Assembly (NCBI GenBank): GCA_023053685.1
Contig: JALIGW010000016.1
Coordinates: 4,720,001-4,784,000 of the forward strand
Length of the DNA stretch: 64,000 nt
DNA from: Diadophis punctatus similis
Taxonomy: Eukaryota; Chordata; Lepidosauria; Squamata; Dipsadidae
Direction of reading: 5' to 3'
Of the stretch, positions 1 to 10,207 are shown one piece after another. The position numbers and the translations under genes were made by a program. Each line of letters opens with the position of its first letter. The first letter of the stretch is position 1. The notes under the pieces were generated by a model that saw nothing but the letters and a program-made list of their open reading frames with translations, ran no database searches and had not been told where the DNA came from.

Positions 1-80
1 GGGCGCAGCAACAGGGTGGGTCACGGTGGGGGCGCGGGGGGGGGCACGGGGCGCAGCATTAGGAAGGTTGAGAACCACTG
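1..80. mobile_element. SPIN-like hAT terminus (truncated by window edge)
   Basis: The segment ends with the inverted terminus GGTTGAGAACCACTG, preceded by GCATTAGGAA, the same end as the SPIN-type element ending at 10093. Only the terminal part lies in the window and the rest is G-rich and divergent. This is an end of a nonautonomous Buster-group hAT transposon; no coding capacity is visible. Confidence 0.65.
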
Positions 81-122
81 TATTAAAGGGAAGAATGGAA
101 AAAAATCAACAGCGTATACTTA

Positions 123-504
123 CAGTTAGTCCTTGACTTACAACAGTTCGAAGTTACAACTGCACTGAAAAAAGTGACTTATGACCATTTTTCACACTTA
201 TGATCATTGTAGCATCCCCATGGTCACGTGATTTACATTTGGTTGCTTGACAATTGACTCACATTTATGATGGTTGTGGTGTCCTGTGGTCATGTGATCC
301 TTTGTGTGGTCTTCCGACAAACAAAAGTCAATGGAGAAACCAGGTTCACTTAACAACCGTATTACTAATTTAACAACTGCAGGGATTCACTTAACAAATG
401 TGGCAAGAGAAGTCGTAAAATGGGGCAAAATTGACTTAACAAATTTCTCACTTAGCAACATAAATGTTGGGCTCAGTTGTAGTAGTTAAGTTGAGGACTA
501 CCTG
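123..504. mobile_element. Tigger-like MITE, complete
   Basis: It is bounded by TA on both sides (121-122 and 505-506), with termini CAGTTAGTCCTTGACTTAC and the inverse ending GACTACCTG. The TA duplication and CAG...CTG ends fit the Tc1/mariner (Tigger/pogo-like) superfamily. The interior has no transposase. The same family recurs at 4649, 34240, 45856, 48722, 49177 and 63500. Confidence 0.75.
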
Positions 505-995
505 TATTTTTAATATTACTGTTTAAACAAGGATAGGAAACCCACACCCACCCCAGCTGTTGTGAAAAGCACAATTCTTTAGGTAAATAGATGTGAGGCT
601 ATGCTTGTGAAGTTGTGCTAAATGGCCGAATCATAAGCACTGTATACATCTGGAGAATTTTCAAACATTTTTCTTAGCAATCTGGAGAGTAGTGCTGTTG
701 ACATCCTTGTTCACTTCTGGAACACAGAAGCTAATAGGAGACGGAGAAGGATTGCCTCTAAGCAATCTCTCCCCACCCACTGATCCTATGCAGCTCTTTG
801 CATTCCAAGGAGTTCCTGAAAATGAAATAGGTGAACAGATGCCCAGATCAATGCTGACAAAAAAAAATTAGAAACAACTGTGACCAGTCATGGATGCAAG
901 CTAAAACTCAGGTGTATATTGTGAAGGTCAGTACAGTGTTGGTGGAATCACTTATCCACCCTCATTGCATCTGAGGAACCTCAACCAGATTTACT
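505..995. other. Unique-looking stretch, no gene
   Basis: No repeat, RNA gene or credible reading frame was recognised. Stop codons are frequent in all frames. Confidence 0.5.
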
Positions 996-1003
996 ATCTA
1001 AGG

Positions 1004-1391
1004 CCATGATGGCGAACCTATGGCACGCGTGCCACAGGTGGCACGAGGAGCCATAGCGGAGGGCACACGAGCGTTGCCCACCGGCAAACCGGAAGTGCGG
1101 AAAAATGCACTTCCGGTTTGCCGGTGGGCTGTTTTTTGCACTCCGAAGGATTCAGGGAAGCTTCCTAAAGCCCCGGAATGCGAAAAACAGCAAAACGGGC
1201 AAACCAGAAGTGCGTTTTCCGCACTTCCGTTTTGCCATTTTTCGCATTCCAGGGCTTCAGGAAGTGCAAAAAACAGCCCAATGGCAAACCAGAAGTGCGT
1301 TTTTCCGCAGTTCAGGTTTGCCCATTGTGCGCATGCATGGGGGGGGGGCAATGGGCGTGGGCACGTGAACCAAAAAGGTTCTCCATCACTG
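1004..1391. mobile_element. hAT MITE, family A (ends GATGGCGAACC)
   Basis: Terminal inverted repeats are CCATGATGGCGAACC on the left and a GGTTCTCCATCACTG end on the right. A perfect 8-bp target duplication ATCTAAGG lies at 996-1003 and 1392-1399. The GC-rich interior contains CpG-rich inverted stretches that open accidental reading frames on both strands; none resembles a protein. Nonautonomous. Confidence 0.85.
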
Positions 1392-1399
1392 ATCTAAGG

Positions 1400-1722
1400 T
1401 GTCCCCAAAACAGGCTGAAGAAGAATCTGTTAGTGTAAATTGTGATTGAAATGTAGCATCTCATGGATAAAATCATTTTCATTTGTTTTGAGTTAGAAGT
1501 GAGATGACAAAGGGGAAATCTGGGGAACTTCCCTAGTTGTTGTTGTTGTTTTGCTCATGAATCTTGAGGAAATGGACAGAGATCTCTGTAATCTCAGCTT
1601 TGCCACCTGTGGTGTGGATCCCTGCTCCATCTGGCAGGTGGAAGCTAGGGAAGGGATTGGGTCCTGACTGTAATCAATGCTTCTTTGAAAGAAGGGAAAG
1701 TCTTAGCAGTCTTTAAAAAGTA
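1400..1722. other. Spacer between two family A MITEs
   Basis: Nothing was recognised apart from a short (GTT)n run near 1538-1552. Confidence 0.5.
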
Positions 1723-1730
1723 TCCTAGCC

Positions 1731-2155
1731 CAGTGATGGCGAACCTATGGCACGTGTGCCACAGGTGGCACATGGAGCCGTATCTGCCTGCACGCAAGCC
1801 GTTGCCCTAGCTCAGCTCCAGCACACATGTGCGTGCCGGCCAGCTGATTTTTGGCTCACATGAAGACTCTGGGAGGGCATTTTATTTTCCAGAGGGCCTG
1901 CGGGGGGGCATTTTCGTCCTCTCCAGGCTCCAGGGAAGCTTCTGGAGCCTGGGGAGGGCGAAAAACGGGCCTACCAGGCCCACCGGAAGTCGGGAAACAG
2001 GCCGTTTCCGGCCTCCAGAGGGCCTTTGTGGGGGCAGGGGAGGCCGTTTTCGCCCTCCTCAGGCATTGAATTATGGGTGTGGGCACTCACACGTGTGTGA
2101 TAGCACGCATGCACGCGCTTTCAGCACCTGAGGGAAAAAAGGTTCGCCATCACTG
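1731..2155. mobile_element. hAT MITE, family A
   Basis: Ends CAGTGATGGCGAACC and GGTTCGCCATCACTG are perfect inverted repeats. The 8-bp duplication TCCTAGCC (1723-1730 and 2156-2163) is exact. The interior reads G/C-rich with AGGCCCACCGGAAG-type motifs shared with the copies at 10885, 14319 and 18279. Confidence 0.9.
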
Positions 2156-2163
2156 TCCTAGCC

Positions 2164-2579
2164 TGTCCAGTCCTCAAAAAGCCAGGCCAGGAACTAACAG
2201 AAATGAATAGCTATTATCCTATGTACGACCTCCTCTTCTTGGAAAAAGTTGAGCGAATGGTGAGACTGCAATGACAGAGAGGAATCTGGAGGAAACAGAT
2301 TATCTAAACACATAGCAATCTGGTTTATGAGAAGACCTGGATATGAGAAGGGGAAGGAAATAGCATTAGTCAGTCTAACTGGAATGGAAGGAACATAATC
2401 TTAACTTTTCTTCCTAGCTTTCCTAATGGCTAATGATCCTGTTGACCGTAGTGTCCCTGTGAGCCCCCTTGTAATAGTTGAAAATGGAGGGCTCCTGAAC
2501 GGTAGTTTGCAATTGATGGTGGCAGAAAGCGGGAGAGAAGTTCGGCCCTTGGATTTTCTGTTACAAAATATGCTAGATC
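2164..2579. other. No gene seen
   Basis: A 416-bp segment before the minus-strand solo LTR, without recognisable repeats or coding potential. Confidence 0.5.
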
Positions 2580-2584
2580 GCAGG

Positions 2585-2862
2585 TGTTAGATAGTGGGTA
2601 AGGATCACAGTAGACAGACTTCAGAACAGCTCTTTTACTTAGCTCACTCAAGCAACCAGCAAAGCAAGGTCTGACAGCTAGCTCTTTTATAGAGGGCTGT
2701 CAGACACAACAACAATAGTGTTTGAGCATTCAAACGCTGGACTTGGGTGAAAACATACAGTTCAGTTAGAGTTCGGCTACAACATAACAAATCAAAGTTC
2801 AGTCAGAGTTCAGCTAGACATAACAAGTTAGAGTTCAGTTAGAGGTCAGTCAGAACACAACA
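2585..2862 (-). mobile_element. Solo LTR (minus strand), same family as 33860
   Basis: On the minus strand it runs TGTTGTGTTCTGAC... to ...TATCTAACA. Flanks are GCAGG (2580-2584) and GCAGT (2863-2867), a near-perfect 5-bp duplication. It shares with 33860-34101 the hairpin GTCTGACAG...CTGTCAGAC and AAAAGAGCTGTTCTGAAG. It has extra internal copies of a GAGTTCAG-type motif, which make it about 36 bp longer. No internal retroviral genes remain, so it arose by LTR-LTR recombination (inference). Confidence 0.75.
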
Positions 2863-2863
2863 G

Positions 2864-2998
2864 CAGTGGTTCCCAAACTTGGCAACTTTAAGACTTGTGG
2901 ACTTACACTCCCAGAATTCTCCAGCCAGCTGGCTGGAGAATTCTGGGAGTTGAAGTCCACAAGTCTTAAAGTTGCCAAGTTTGAAGACCTCTGTGCTA
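2864..2998. repeat. Near-perfect hairpin MITE (family H)
   Basis: About 65 bp (AACTTGGCAACTTTAAGACT...) are followed almost directly by their reverse complement, centred on the CCAGCTGGCTGG region. It begins CAGTGGTTCCC and ends GACCTCTG. The same palindrome occurs at 38727, 39900 and 47934, where 8-bp duplications place it in the hAT superfamily. Here the flanks do not match well. Confidence 0.75.
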
Positions 2999-3104
2999 GA
3001 GCTTTCCCCCTTTTCTCTGCCCTGTTTAATATTTAAACGACACCAGCTGGAGAAGTCATCTGTTGATTTGGGGTGAAGTGTCATCAACCTGATATATCCC
3101 TGAT

Positions 3105-3130
3105 GTGTGTGTGTGTGTGTGTGTGTGTGT

Positions 3131-3131
<1 letters not shown>
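3105..3131. repeat. (GT)n microsatellite
   Basis: Pure GT dinucleotides abut the left end of the Penelope-like element that follows. Confidence 0.9.
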
Positions 3132-3645
<514 letters not shown>

Positions 3646-3862
3646 TGAACTCAATTTTGTACCATACTTGATTATTGATGGGATTGTACCCTATACCCCC
3701 TCCCCCCAAAGAACAGATTCACTATTTGGATTCATGGCTCTGGCTCAAGCAACAGGTGGAGGCCGTGGCCAGGGGGTGCCTGGGTCCCACTTCAGTTGAG
3801 ACACCAGTTATAAACTGTCTGGGAACCGGATGTGCTGAGGAAGGTCTTTGATTCATTCAACT

Positions 3863-4415
3863 TGTTCTGACCCAGCCTTAACAGAACTAAGAAACAGACT
3901 CCTTGTCCCGAAAACCCCCTCTTTATTTAACTACTGTGAATTCATGGCACACACAGAAAAGTCCAGGCAATAATCCTTCCAAGGGTTAACTGAAGTACAG
4001 ACCTTATCAGTTCTTGGATAATTGCCAGGCCGGGAGCTTCCAGCCACACGAAAGGTTGTCTCCTACAACGCCACTCCCCTTTTGCTTCTATTTATTCCCC
4101 AGCCAGGAAGGGGCCATTCAGCGTCCACATGTGCCTTTCTTCCTGAGTCGGCTCCTGGTACTCAGTTGTTCTCCTCTCCTGACAGCTCTGCACATATGCG
4201 CATCTGGAACAGGCCCCAGCTGTTCTTCTTCCCCACTTATCTCCGACTCCGAAGGCAGCTGGGAAATGTCCCACGGCCCTGGCTCTATCTCTGCTTCCGA
4301 CACAGAGCATCCATCAGAGCCTTCCCCAGACTCCAGGATTGGCCCAAGTTCCTCCTCAACCTCCTCATTGTCCAAATCTGCCGCCAGCCCCGCTGGCAGC
4401 TGGCAGGCCACAACA
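3863..4415 (-). mobile_element. Solo LTR (minus strand), 553 bp
   Basis: On the minus strand it begins TGTTGTGGCCTGCC and ends GGGTCAGAACA (TG...CA ends). A perfect 5-bp duplication CAACT lies at 3858-3862 and 4416-4420. A minus-strand polyadenylation signal AATAAA lies near 3935. The acidic minus-strand reading frame across it (4118-4486) is not a recognised protein. A 5-bp duplication fits Gypsy or endogenous retrovirus LTRs; no internal region is left. Confidence 0.75.
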
Positions 4416-4969
4416 CAACTGCTCAAGTATGCAGCAAAACATGTACTGGCCTGCCACAGTCCTGCCATGTCACACTGCTGCTGCATGAGTTCATTGGTAG
4501 CGAGGCTGTTTCTGAGTGTAATCCAAGATGCTAATCCTACCTTTCAAGTTCTTTATGGTTTAGGAATGGATAGAATGGACATATAGATTCTAGAAGCAAG
4601 GCAGCTACTAAATCTTCCCATTATCGACAGATACATTAGAAGAAAACACAAGTAGTCTTCGGCTTATGATGGGTTGCTTAGCAACCAGTTGAAGTTGCAA
4701 CAGATTCCCAAAGTGGGACTTATGACCAGGATTTAAAGTTCTGATGGCCAGCACCTCCTCCGTGGTCACAGGACTGCATTTTGGGTGATCGGCAACTGGC
4801 CTGCATTTATGGCCAGTCACTGTCACGTGACTGTGATTTATAATGTTTTTTGCCAGAATCTGGCATTTACTTCGTTTCCTGCAAAAATCTCCTCCTAGCA
4901 AACAGTGGGTTCCCTTGTCCCAAAGGTTCTTTTTCAAGAGGCAACTGGACTTCCTTGTTTTTCTCTTAA

Positions 4970-5003
4970 GACGTTTCACTTTTCATCCAAGAAGCTTCTT
5001 CAG
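4970..5003 (-). ncRNA. Hammerhead-like motif in Penelope tail (minus)
   Basis: Read on the minus strand: CTGAAGA, a weak hairpin containing CTT/AAG, then GAAACGTC. It has the same core order as the motif at 3284-3317. Stem II is poor here, so activity is doubtful. Confidence 0.3.
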
Positions 5004-5077
5004 CTCTGACTGGATGGTGGGGAATGGAAGGATTTATACTCCTTGCCAGACAGCTGGTCATTTGCATTCTTTTAAAG

Positions 5078-5562
5078 CAGCGGTGTCAAACTGGATTTCT
5101 TCGGGGGACGAATCAGCTTTGTAGTTCTCCTCGCGGGGTGGGGGGCGGTGGGGTGGGTGGGACGGATGCCTCCTGCAGCACTCTGCTGGCCAAAGCGAGG
5201 CACAGGGGGTCTGTGCACGCCCCCCCGCACCTCATTTTCACCCTCCATGGCCTCCTGCAGCACTCTGCCGGCCGAAATCACGCTGCGCGGCCCATTTTTC
5301 AGCCTGTTTTGGGCCTGTTTTTTTGACCCATTTTCGGCCCATTTTTTCAGCCAGTTTTCCAGCTTGTTTCCAGCCCATTTTCAGCCTGGTTTTGGCCCGT
5401 TTTCAGCCAGTAGTGTGCTGCAGGAGGCCATTGAGGGTGAAAATGAGACACGCCCCCCTGCACGCAGCCCGTTTTAGCCACCAGAGGCACCGCAGTCCTG
5501 TCCTTTGATATTTCCAGGCCGGCCCCGTGGGTCAGATTTAAGCCTTGAGTTTGACACCCCTG
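5078..5562. mobile_element. hAT MITE, family B (ends GTGTCAAAC)
   Basis: Starts CAGCGGTGTCAAACT and ends AGTTTGACACCCCTG. The flanks TTTTAAAG (5070-5077) and ATTTAGAG (5563-5570) match at 6 of 8 positions with a central TA. The interior contains repeated CCCATTTT/CAGCC motifs and CTGCAGGAGGCC stretches shared with 32063, 37341, 40077 and 46460. Nonautonomous. Confidence 0.75.
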
Positions 5563-5566
5563 ATTT

Positions 5567-5765
5567 AGAGAGTCATTGAGGCCACCTGGAGGTTTATCTG
5601 TATCGTCAGAGTCACCCGAGTACTTAAAATGAATGTGGAGCCTTCTTGGAACTGTTGAAAGGACTGTGTTGTAGACTGGAGATAGATGATGTCGTATCCC
5701 CCCTGTTGAGAGAGGGCTGTTCAATTTTGACACGGATGGCCTTTTTGAGAAGCTTGTCCACCCCA
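5567..5765 (-). pseudogene. Penelope C-terminal endonuclease tail, minus strand
   Basis: The minus-strand frame includes LNSPLSTGGIRHHLSPVYN, the conserved region after the GIY-YIG endonuclease core of Penelope proteins (usual form LNRGG.R.HLSP.YN). It is the continuation missing from the plus-strand copy next to it. It is cut by the hAT MITE at 5562 and lacks the reverse transcriptase. Nonfunctional. Confidence 0.6.
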
Positions 5766-6097
5766 AGGATAAAACACCCAGACACAAACTGAGCAATGTG
5801 GTATATGCAGTACAATGCAGTGAGCCATGTGCAGATCTGTACATTGGGGAAACAAAACAACCACTTCATAAACACATGGCACAACAGAGGAGAACAAACC
5901 CATCAAGAAAAGATTCCGCAGTCCATCTGCATTTAAAAGACAAAGGCCATTCTTTTGAAGACACCAAAGTCCACATTGTGGACAAAGATAACCTCTGGTT
6001 TGAAAGAGGGGGTCAAAAAGGGGTTCAAAGAAAAACCAGAAAGTCCAGTTACCTCTTGAAAAAGCACCTTTGGGACAACCATGAACTGGATGACTGA
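5750..6097 (+). pseudogene. Penelope GIY-YIG endonuclease fragment
   Basis: The plus-strand frame reads KLSNVVYAVQCSEPCADLYIGETKQPLHKHMAQQRR, in pieces: VVYAVQCSEPC, then LYIGETKQPL (the YIG strand and its following basic residues), then AVHLHLKDKGHSF with the usual histidine and WFERG. In known Penelope proteins this domain sits at the C-terminus, after the reverse transcriptase, and nicks target DNA. Here the reverse transcriptase is absent, and after WFERG the frame jumps to tail sequence (RKTRKSSYLLKK), so the domain is incomplete. It is a remnant of the element at 4912-6109, not a host gene. Confidence 0.75.
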
Positions 6098-6282
6098 GAA
6101 TCTCCATAGACAGTGGGTTTACTTAACCACTGTAGTGTTTGCTTTACCACGTTTGTTTAACAACTACTGCAAAAATTGTCATAAAATTGGGTGCAGTCAA
6201 TTGGTGACCAGCTTTACAACCTTCATGATGTACAACTGAAATTGTGGGATCAATTACAGTTTTAAATAGAGAACTACCTGTA

Positions 6283-7199
6283 ACTCAAGGCAAAAGTCAA
6301 AATGCTGTCATTCAGTAACTAAAACTAATTGCACTCAGATCTATTCTCCATCACATTAGCACATCTCTCTAATGTCCAGCAAGTGTTGACAAGTATGTAT
6401 ATCATGCTACCTAACGGTAGATATGCCCAAAGCAAAGTTTTTTATATATTAAAAATGAATACACACAAACACATTTGGTTGTATTAGCATAGAGAGGGAG
6501 GAAGGAAGGAAGGAAGGAAGGAAGGAAGGAAGGAAGGAAGGAAGGAAGGAAGGAAGGAAGGAAGGAAGGAAGGAAGGAAGGAAGGAAGGTCTAGTACTGA
6601 ATAAAATCTGGATTGCTGCATTCTGTTAAATTACTGCCTCTTGCCCTATTAGGATCAGGGGGGAAATAAGAAACTATGGTAAGTGATGTGGATCAAGAAA
6701 ACTAAAAAATGAAAAGTTACTATTACATATCAGGTTTAAAGAAACCTAAACTTATAATGTTTTATTCTAATATGATTATTTCATATCTCAATTTTTATGT
6801 ACATTTTTTAAAAACGGTATTTCATTAGCATTCTGGTAGTCCAATACTGCCCACTGGTGGTTTGTTTATTCATGACAGTATCTTTACAAGTTTTTATGCA
6901 TTTTCACTCATGAGATTCTATTTTAGTATGCATAATTCTCAAAGTACCGAATTCAACATTTCCTGTGGTATATAATAAGTAATTCAAACATGATAAGGCC
7001 TGTGAAGGGCAGTGGAACTGAATTTCTTTATTCCAATACCTGCCAATTTTCACCTGCTAAAATTACTCTCCATGATCGTTTTCCAGTGAGCAAAATAATT
7101 ATTCAGAATTTTAGGGCAGGGAGAACCTTTAAACTTAGTAAGGATAGGGAATGTGTTGGACAATATGATGGACAGAAGGAAGCTTAACTTCTACATATA
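6283..7199. other. AT-rich spacer with (GGAA)n
   Basis: It holds a (GGAA)n tract at 6497-6589. The rest is AT-rich with no recognised element or credible reading frame. Confidence 0.6.
6497..6589. repeat. (GGAA)n microsatellite
   Basis: About 23 uninterrupted GGAA/GAAG units. Confidence 0.95.
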
Positions 7200-7207
7200 A
7201 CATTTTT

Positions 7208-7462
7208 CAGTAGTGGGTTCCTACCGGTGCGCTCTTGGCTATCCGTCGCCGCCGAGCCGAAGAAGCTGGCGGCGTTCGCAGCGCGGGGCTTCCCCCGCCC
7301 GCTTTCCCGGGATGCTTGCGCAGAGGGCAGAAGAATGCAAATGGCGGCATCCCGGTGTCCCGGGAAAGCGGGCGGGGGAAACCCCGCGCCGCGAATGCCA
7401 CCAGCTTCTTCGGCTCGGCGGCGACGGATAGCCAAGAGCGCACTGGTAGGAACCCACTACTG
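7208..7462. mobile_element. hAT MITE, family C: 255-bp palindrome
   Basis: The element is an almost perfect inverted repeat over its whole length (CAGTAGTGGGTTCCTACCGG... and its reverse complement). The 8-bp duplication ACATTTTT (7200-7207 and 7463-7470) is exact. The arms contain GAAGAAGCTGG and CGGCGGCGACGG, which open mirror-image reading frames on both strands; these are not genes. A related arm is present at about 50025-50296. Confidence 0.9.
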
Positions 7463-7744
7463 ACATTTTTATTCCTGTAAGTAACTTTTAGTTATAGCTA
7501 TTACATTAATATGAAAAGCAGATCTGGGAACCCTGCGTATTATTGTAGACTAGAATAATGTAGTGTTAAGATTCAGACTGAGATCCCACAATTGGATGGA
7601 TTCCAGCATCACACCAAGCCATAAATCATGGTTTACAGGGGCCGGGTTCTCTGGCACCTAGCTCTTATGATTTTCATAGCCACAGAAATGGAAGCGCCAT
7701 GATTTGGTGTATGCTTCCTGACTCAAACGATTAACCCATCCACC

Positions 7745-7958
7745 TCAATATTTATTTATTAAATTTATACACCACCTTTTCTTCAAGAGCTCAAGATGTA
7801 CATACCGTAGTGCTCCCTCCCAGCTAGTATCCTGGAAGATAAATTGGACCGAGTCACCTGCTGACTCTCTACAGCTGAGAGTGGACATGAACTTGGTTGT
7901 CCCAGGTGCAACTCCAGAACCTTAATCGCTACACTAAATGCATGAAAATCTCTTGAAT
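7745..7958 (-). mobile_element. tRNA-derived SINE, Sauria-like (minus)
   Basis: On the minus strand: TAGTGTAGCGATTAAGG (A-box-like region), GGTTGTCC-type body, and a tail TAAATTTAATAAATAAATA. Promoter boxes at the head and an (AATA)n tail are typical of squamate SINEs mobilised by an RTE/BovB-type LINE. Degraded. Confidence 0.5.
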
Positions 7959-8095
7959 CCAAGTGTTGTTTGGTTACTCAGTCAGAAACTATTTAAATCC
8001 ATCAAAGCTGAGAAACACTGATCTATCCTGGCACTTGGAATCAAGATCAACTTGAGGTTTCATCCTGTTATCACCCATTTGTTTCTAGTCTGATC

Positions 8096-8650
8096 CAGGG
8101 GTGGGTTCCAGTGGTGGGTTTCTACCGGTGCGGTCCACTCTGTCATCCTGGTAGCAGCCCACCGATTGTGCAATTTGCGCGCGATGGCTCCGGTGCCATC
8201 TTTGCTGGTCTGTCGCGCGGCGCCATCTTTTTTTCTGAATTTTTGGCCTTTTTTTGCTTCCTGCACATGCGCGGAAGCAAAATCTTGCGAGAGGACGCAC
8301 AGGCACATGAGATTTCAGCAATTTTTTGCTTCCTGCGCATGTGCAAAAGCAAAATCGCACAAGGGGATGCACACACGCACGCAAAAGATAATTATGTGCG
8401 CGCAGCGCACTGGTAGGCAGGTAAAAGGAACCCACCCCTGTTGGGTTCCACTTACCTTCCCTACTGGTTTGCATCATGATGGAAGTGCATGTTTTGCACA
8501 TTTTGCGCATGCGCAGAGGGTTCCTTGCCAGCCGCGGCAACCGGTTCGGGGGGGTGGACAGCCGGCCATCGCTGCCGGTTCGGCGAGCGGGTGCAAGTTT
8601 CCACCACTGGTACGGGCGAACCGGTCCGAACCGGCAGCAACCCATCACTG
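8096..8650. mobile_element. hAT MITE, family C, carrying another MITE
   Basis: Ends CAGGGGTGGGTTC and AGCAACCCATCACTG. The duplication GTCTGATC (8088-8095 and 8651-8658) is exact. Thirteen bases inside the left end a second MITE (8109-8440) is inserted. The right part has CGCATGCGCAGAGG and CCGGTTCGG motifs common to this family. Confidence 0.8.
8109..8440. mobile_element. hAT MITE nested in 8096-8650
   Basis: Ends CAGTGGTGGGTTTCTACCGG and GGAACCCACCCCTG. Flanks GTGGGTTC (8101-8108) and TTGGGTTC (8441-8448) match at 7 of 8. The interior has repeated TTTTGCTTCCTGC / CGCATGTGC AAAAGC modules. It inserted into the terminus of a relative. Confidence 0.75.
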
Positions 8651-8658
8651 GTCTGATC

Positions 8659-9504
8659 CCAACCCTTCATTTAAATGCCACCTGACCCATAAACCCTTCA
8701 GATGAGTTAGATTTTGACTCCATAGTCCTAAATCATCATGACTGGGAAAGGTTTCAGCACAGATCTTTCCCAAACTTTCCTGGATATGGACACATTCTTA
8801 TAGATCAGGATTTGTACGTGCTAACCTATATAATAGTTAAGTCCATCCTTCCAGGTTTTCCATCAGTCTTCAAATTAAAAAAAACATATTCACATGCACG
8901 GACAAGCATGTATTTAAAAAATCACATTTATTTTTCACTGGTTTTGTTACTGAGATAGAATAAGAATGGGCAGTTTAATATGTGCCTGCATAATTTTGCC
9001 TCCACATGAACTGGAAGACAGCACTCTAATACTGCTCTGTCCTACACCCCCCAATTTCACACACACCTCAGGCTTTTACATTACATTCACTACAGTGGCC
9101 TGCAGTCACCCATGGCCTATGCGATATTGTCATGTACAGGCAGACATGATGTTCTTTTTAACTGTTAGCCCATTGTGAGAGGAGGAGAGTAAACATAGTT
9201 TACATAGGAAAGAGAGGCTGCCATTGAATATCAATAAGGATAAGACAACTTGCAACTGTTGGCTGTGGAAGGATTCTTGTTGATTTCGGGAGAATCTGGG
9301 AGAAGATGCTTGAAGTGAGGAGAGGGATTCCTCTGAAAGATAGTTCAAATCATCACAGGTGGTCTTTGTGGGAAGTCAGAGGGGGAGATCACATTCTGTT
9401 AACTGGCAAGAGAAAATGCTGGCCGAAGAAAGAAGCAGCCAGCCTATTGAAATACGTTCCTTAACTCTTTATAATATTGTAGTAGGAAGTAAGACTGTAC
9501 AGAT
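8659..9504. other. No gene seen
   Basis: An 846-bp stretch with no recognised repeat. Short reading frames carry no known motif. Confidence 0.5.
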
Positions 9505-10207
9505 CAGGGGTCCCCAATCCCCAGTCTGCAGACTGGTACGGGTCCGTGGCCTGTTAGGAACTGGGCCGCACAAGCAAGCGAAACTTCATCTATGCCAGCG
9601 GTTCTCAACCTGTGGGTCGCAACCCCTTTGGGGATCGAACGACCCTTTCACAGGGGTCGCCTAAGACCATCGGAAAAAATATATTTCCGATGGTCTTAGG
9701 AACCGAGACACCGCTCCTCTATCTGTCTCCAGGCGGGTCCACCCACATGCAAATAGACTACTGCAAAAAAAAAATATCTGTACCATGGGAACTTCTGAGC
9801 ATGCACAGAAGCTGAATTTCTGGCACTGTGCATGCATTGCCATCTTGTTTTTGGCTTTTTATTTTTAGCAATTTTTTTTAAAAAAATTGGCACTGTGCAT
9901 GCTTGTGTGCGCAAAGTGGACGTGCGCCCACGAGACACAGCCACGCAGCGCAGGAGGAAGTGAACCGGCAGCGAGGTAAATTAGAACCCACCCCTGAATT
10001 TCCTAATAATTTTATTATTTTATGGTTGGGGGTCACCACAACATGAGGAACTGTATTAAAGGGTTGCGGCATTAGGAAGGTTGAGAACCACTGATCCACG
10101 CATACTGTATGTGGGATCTAGGTAGTATGTGAAACCATCTCCACAGTCCATGGAAAAATTGTTTTCCACAGAACTGGTTCCTGGTGGCCAAAGATTGGGA
10201 ACTGTTG
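9505..10207. mobile_element. Older hAT element (ends CAGGGGTCCCCAA) split by SPIN
   Basis: The left end CAGGGGTCCCCAATCCCC with GGTCCGTGGCCTGTTAGGAA, and the right end TTCCACAGAACTGGTTCC...AAAGATTGGGAACTG, match a widespread amniote nonautonomous hAT family that I recognise by sequence but do not name with confidence. Flanks share only GTAC. The SPIN-type element at 9596-10093 sits inside. Confidence 0.6.
9596..10093. mobile_element. SPIN-type hAT transposon, nonautonomous
   Basis: The left end CAGCGGTTCTCAACCTGTGG continues into GTCGCAACCCCTTTGGGG, GGTCGCCTAAGACCATCGG. The right end contains GGTTGGGGGTCACCACAACA, GGAACTGTATTAAAGGG and GGTTGAGAACCACTG. These are hallmark SPIN termini. Flanks ATCTATGC (9588-9595) and ATCCACGC (10094-10101) match at 6 of 8. 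The middle is not canonical: it contains an inverted CCTAAGACCATCGG/CCGATGGTCTTAGG pair and a family C-like right end AGAACCCACCCCTG near 9985-9998, so another MITE probably inserted. Confidence 0.8.

Larger units (their letters stand above)
4912..6109. mobile_element. Penelope-like retroelement, inverted-halves insertion
   Basis: A perfect 10-bp duplication ACAGTGGGTT (4902-4911 and 6110-6119) brackets the whole unit. From about 5755 leftward the minus strand carries the 3' part of the element. From about 5750 rightward the plus strand carries the endonuclease region and a tail homologous to the left tail (CTCTTGAAAAAG, TTTGGGACAA). Outward-pointing 3' ends within one target duplication fit a twin-priming-like integration, a known trait of Penelope elements. 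A hAT MITE (5078-5562) later landed in the left half. Confidence 0.75.
4649..6280. mobile_element. Tigger-like MITE split by a Penelope insertion
   Basis: The left part (4649-4911) begins CAAGTAGTCTTCGGCTTATG. The right part (6110-6280) ends GAACTACCTG followed by TA. The two halves belong together because the intervening Penelope element (4912-6109) is flanked by a direct duplication ACAGTGGGTT. It is a divergent relative of the family at 123-504. Confidence 0.65.

Noticed and set aside
4014..4586. 190-residue plus-strand gene
   Set aside because: It lies antisense across a solo LTR with exact duplication; Ser/Pro-rich with no domain.
7184..7480. Several 70-83-residue frames on both strands
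   Set aside because: They are mirror images produced by a palindromic MITE.
8060..8705. Overlapping frames up to 187 residues on both strands
   Set aside because: They coincide with two nested MITEs; no protein family was recognised.
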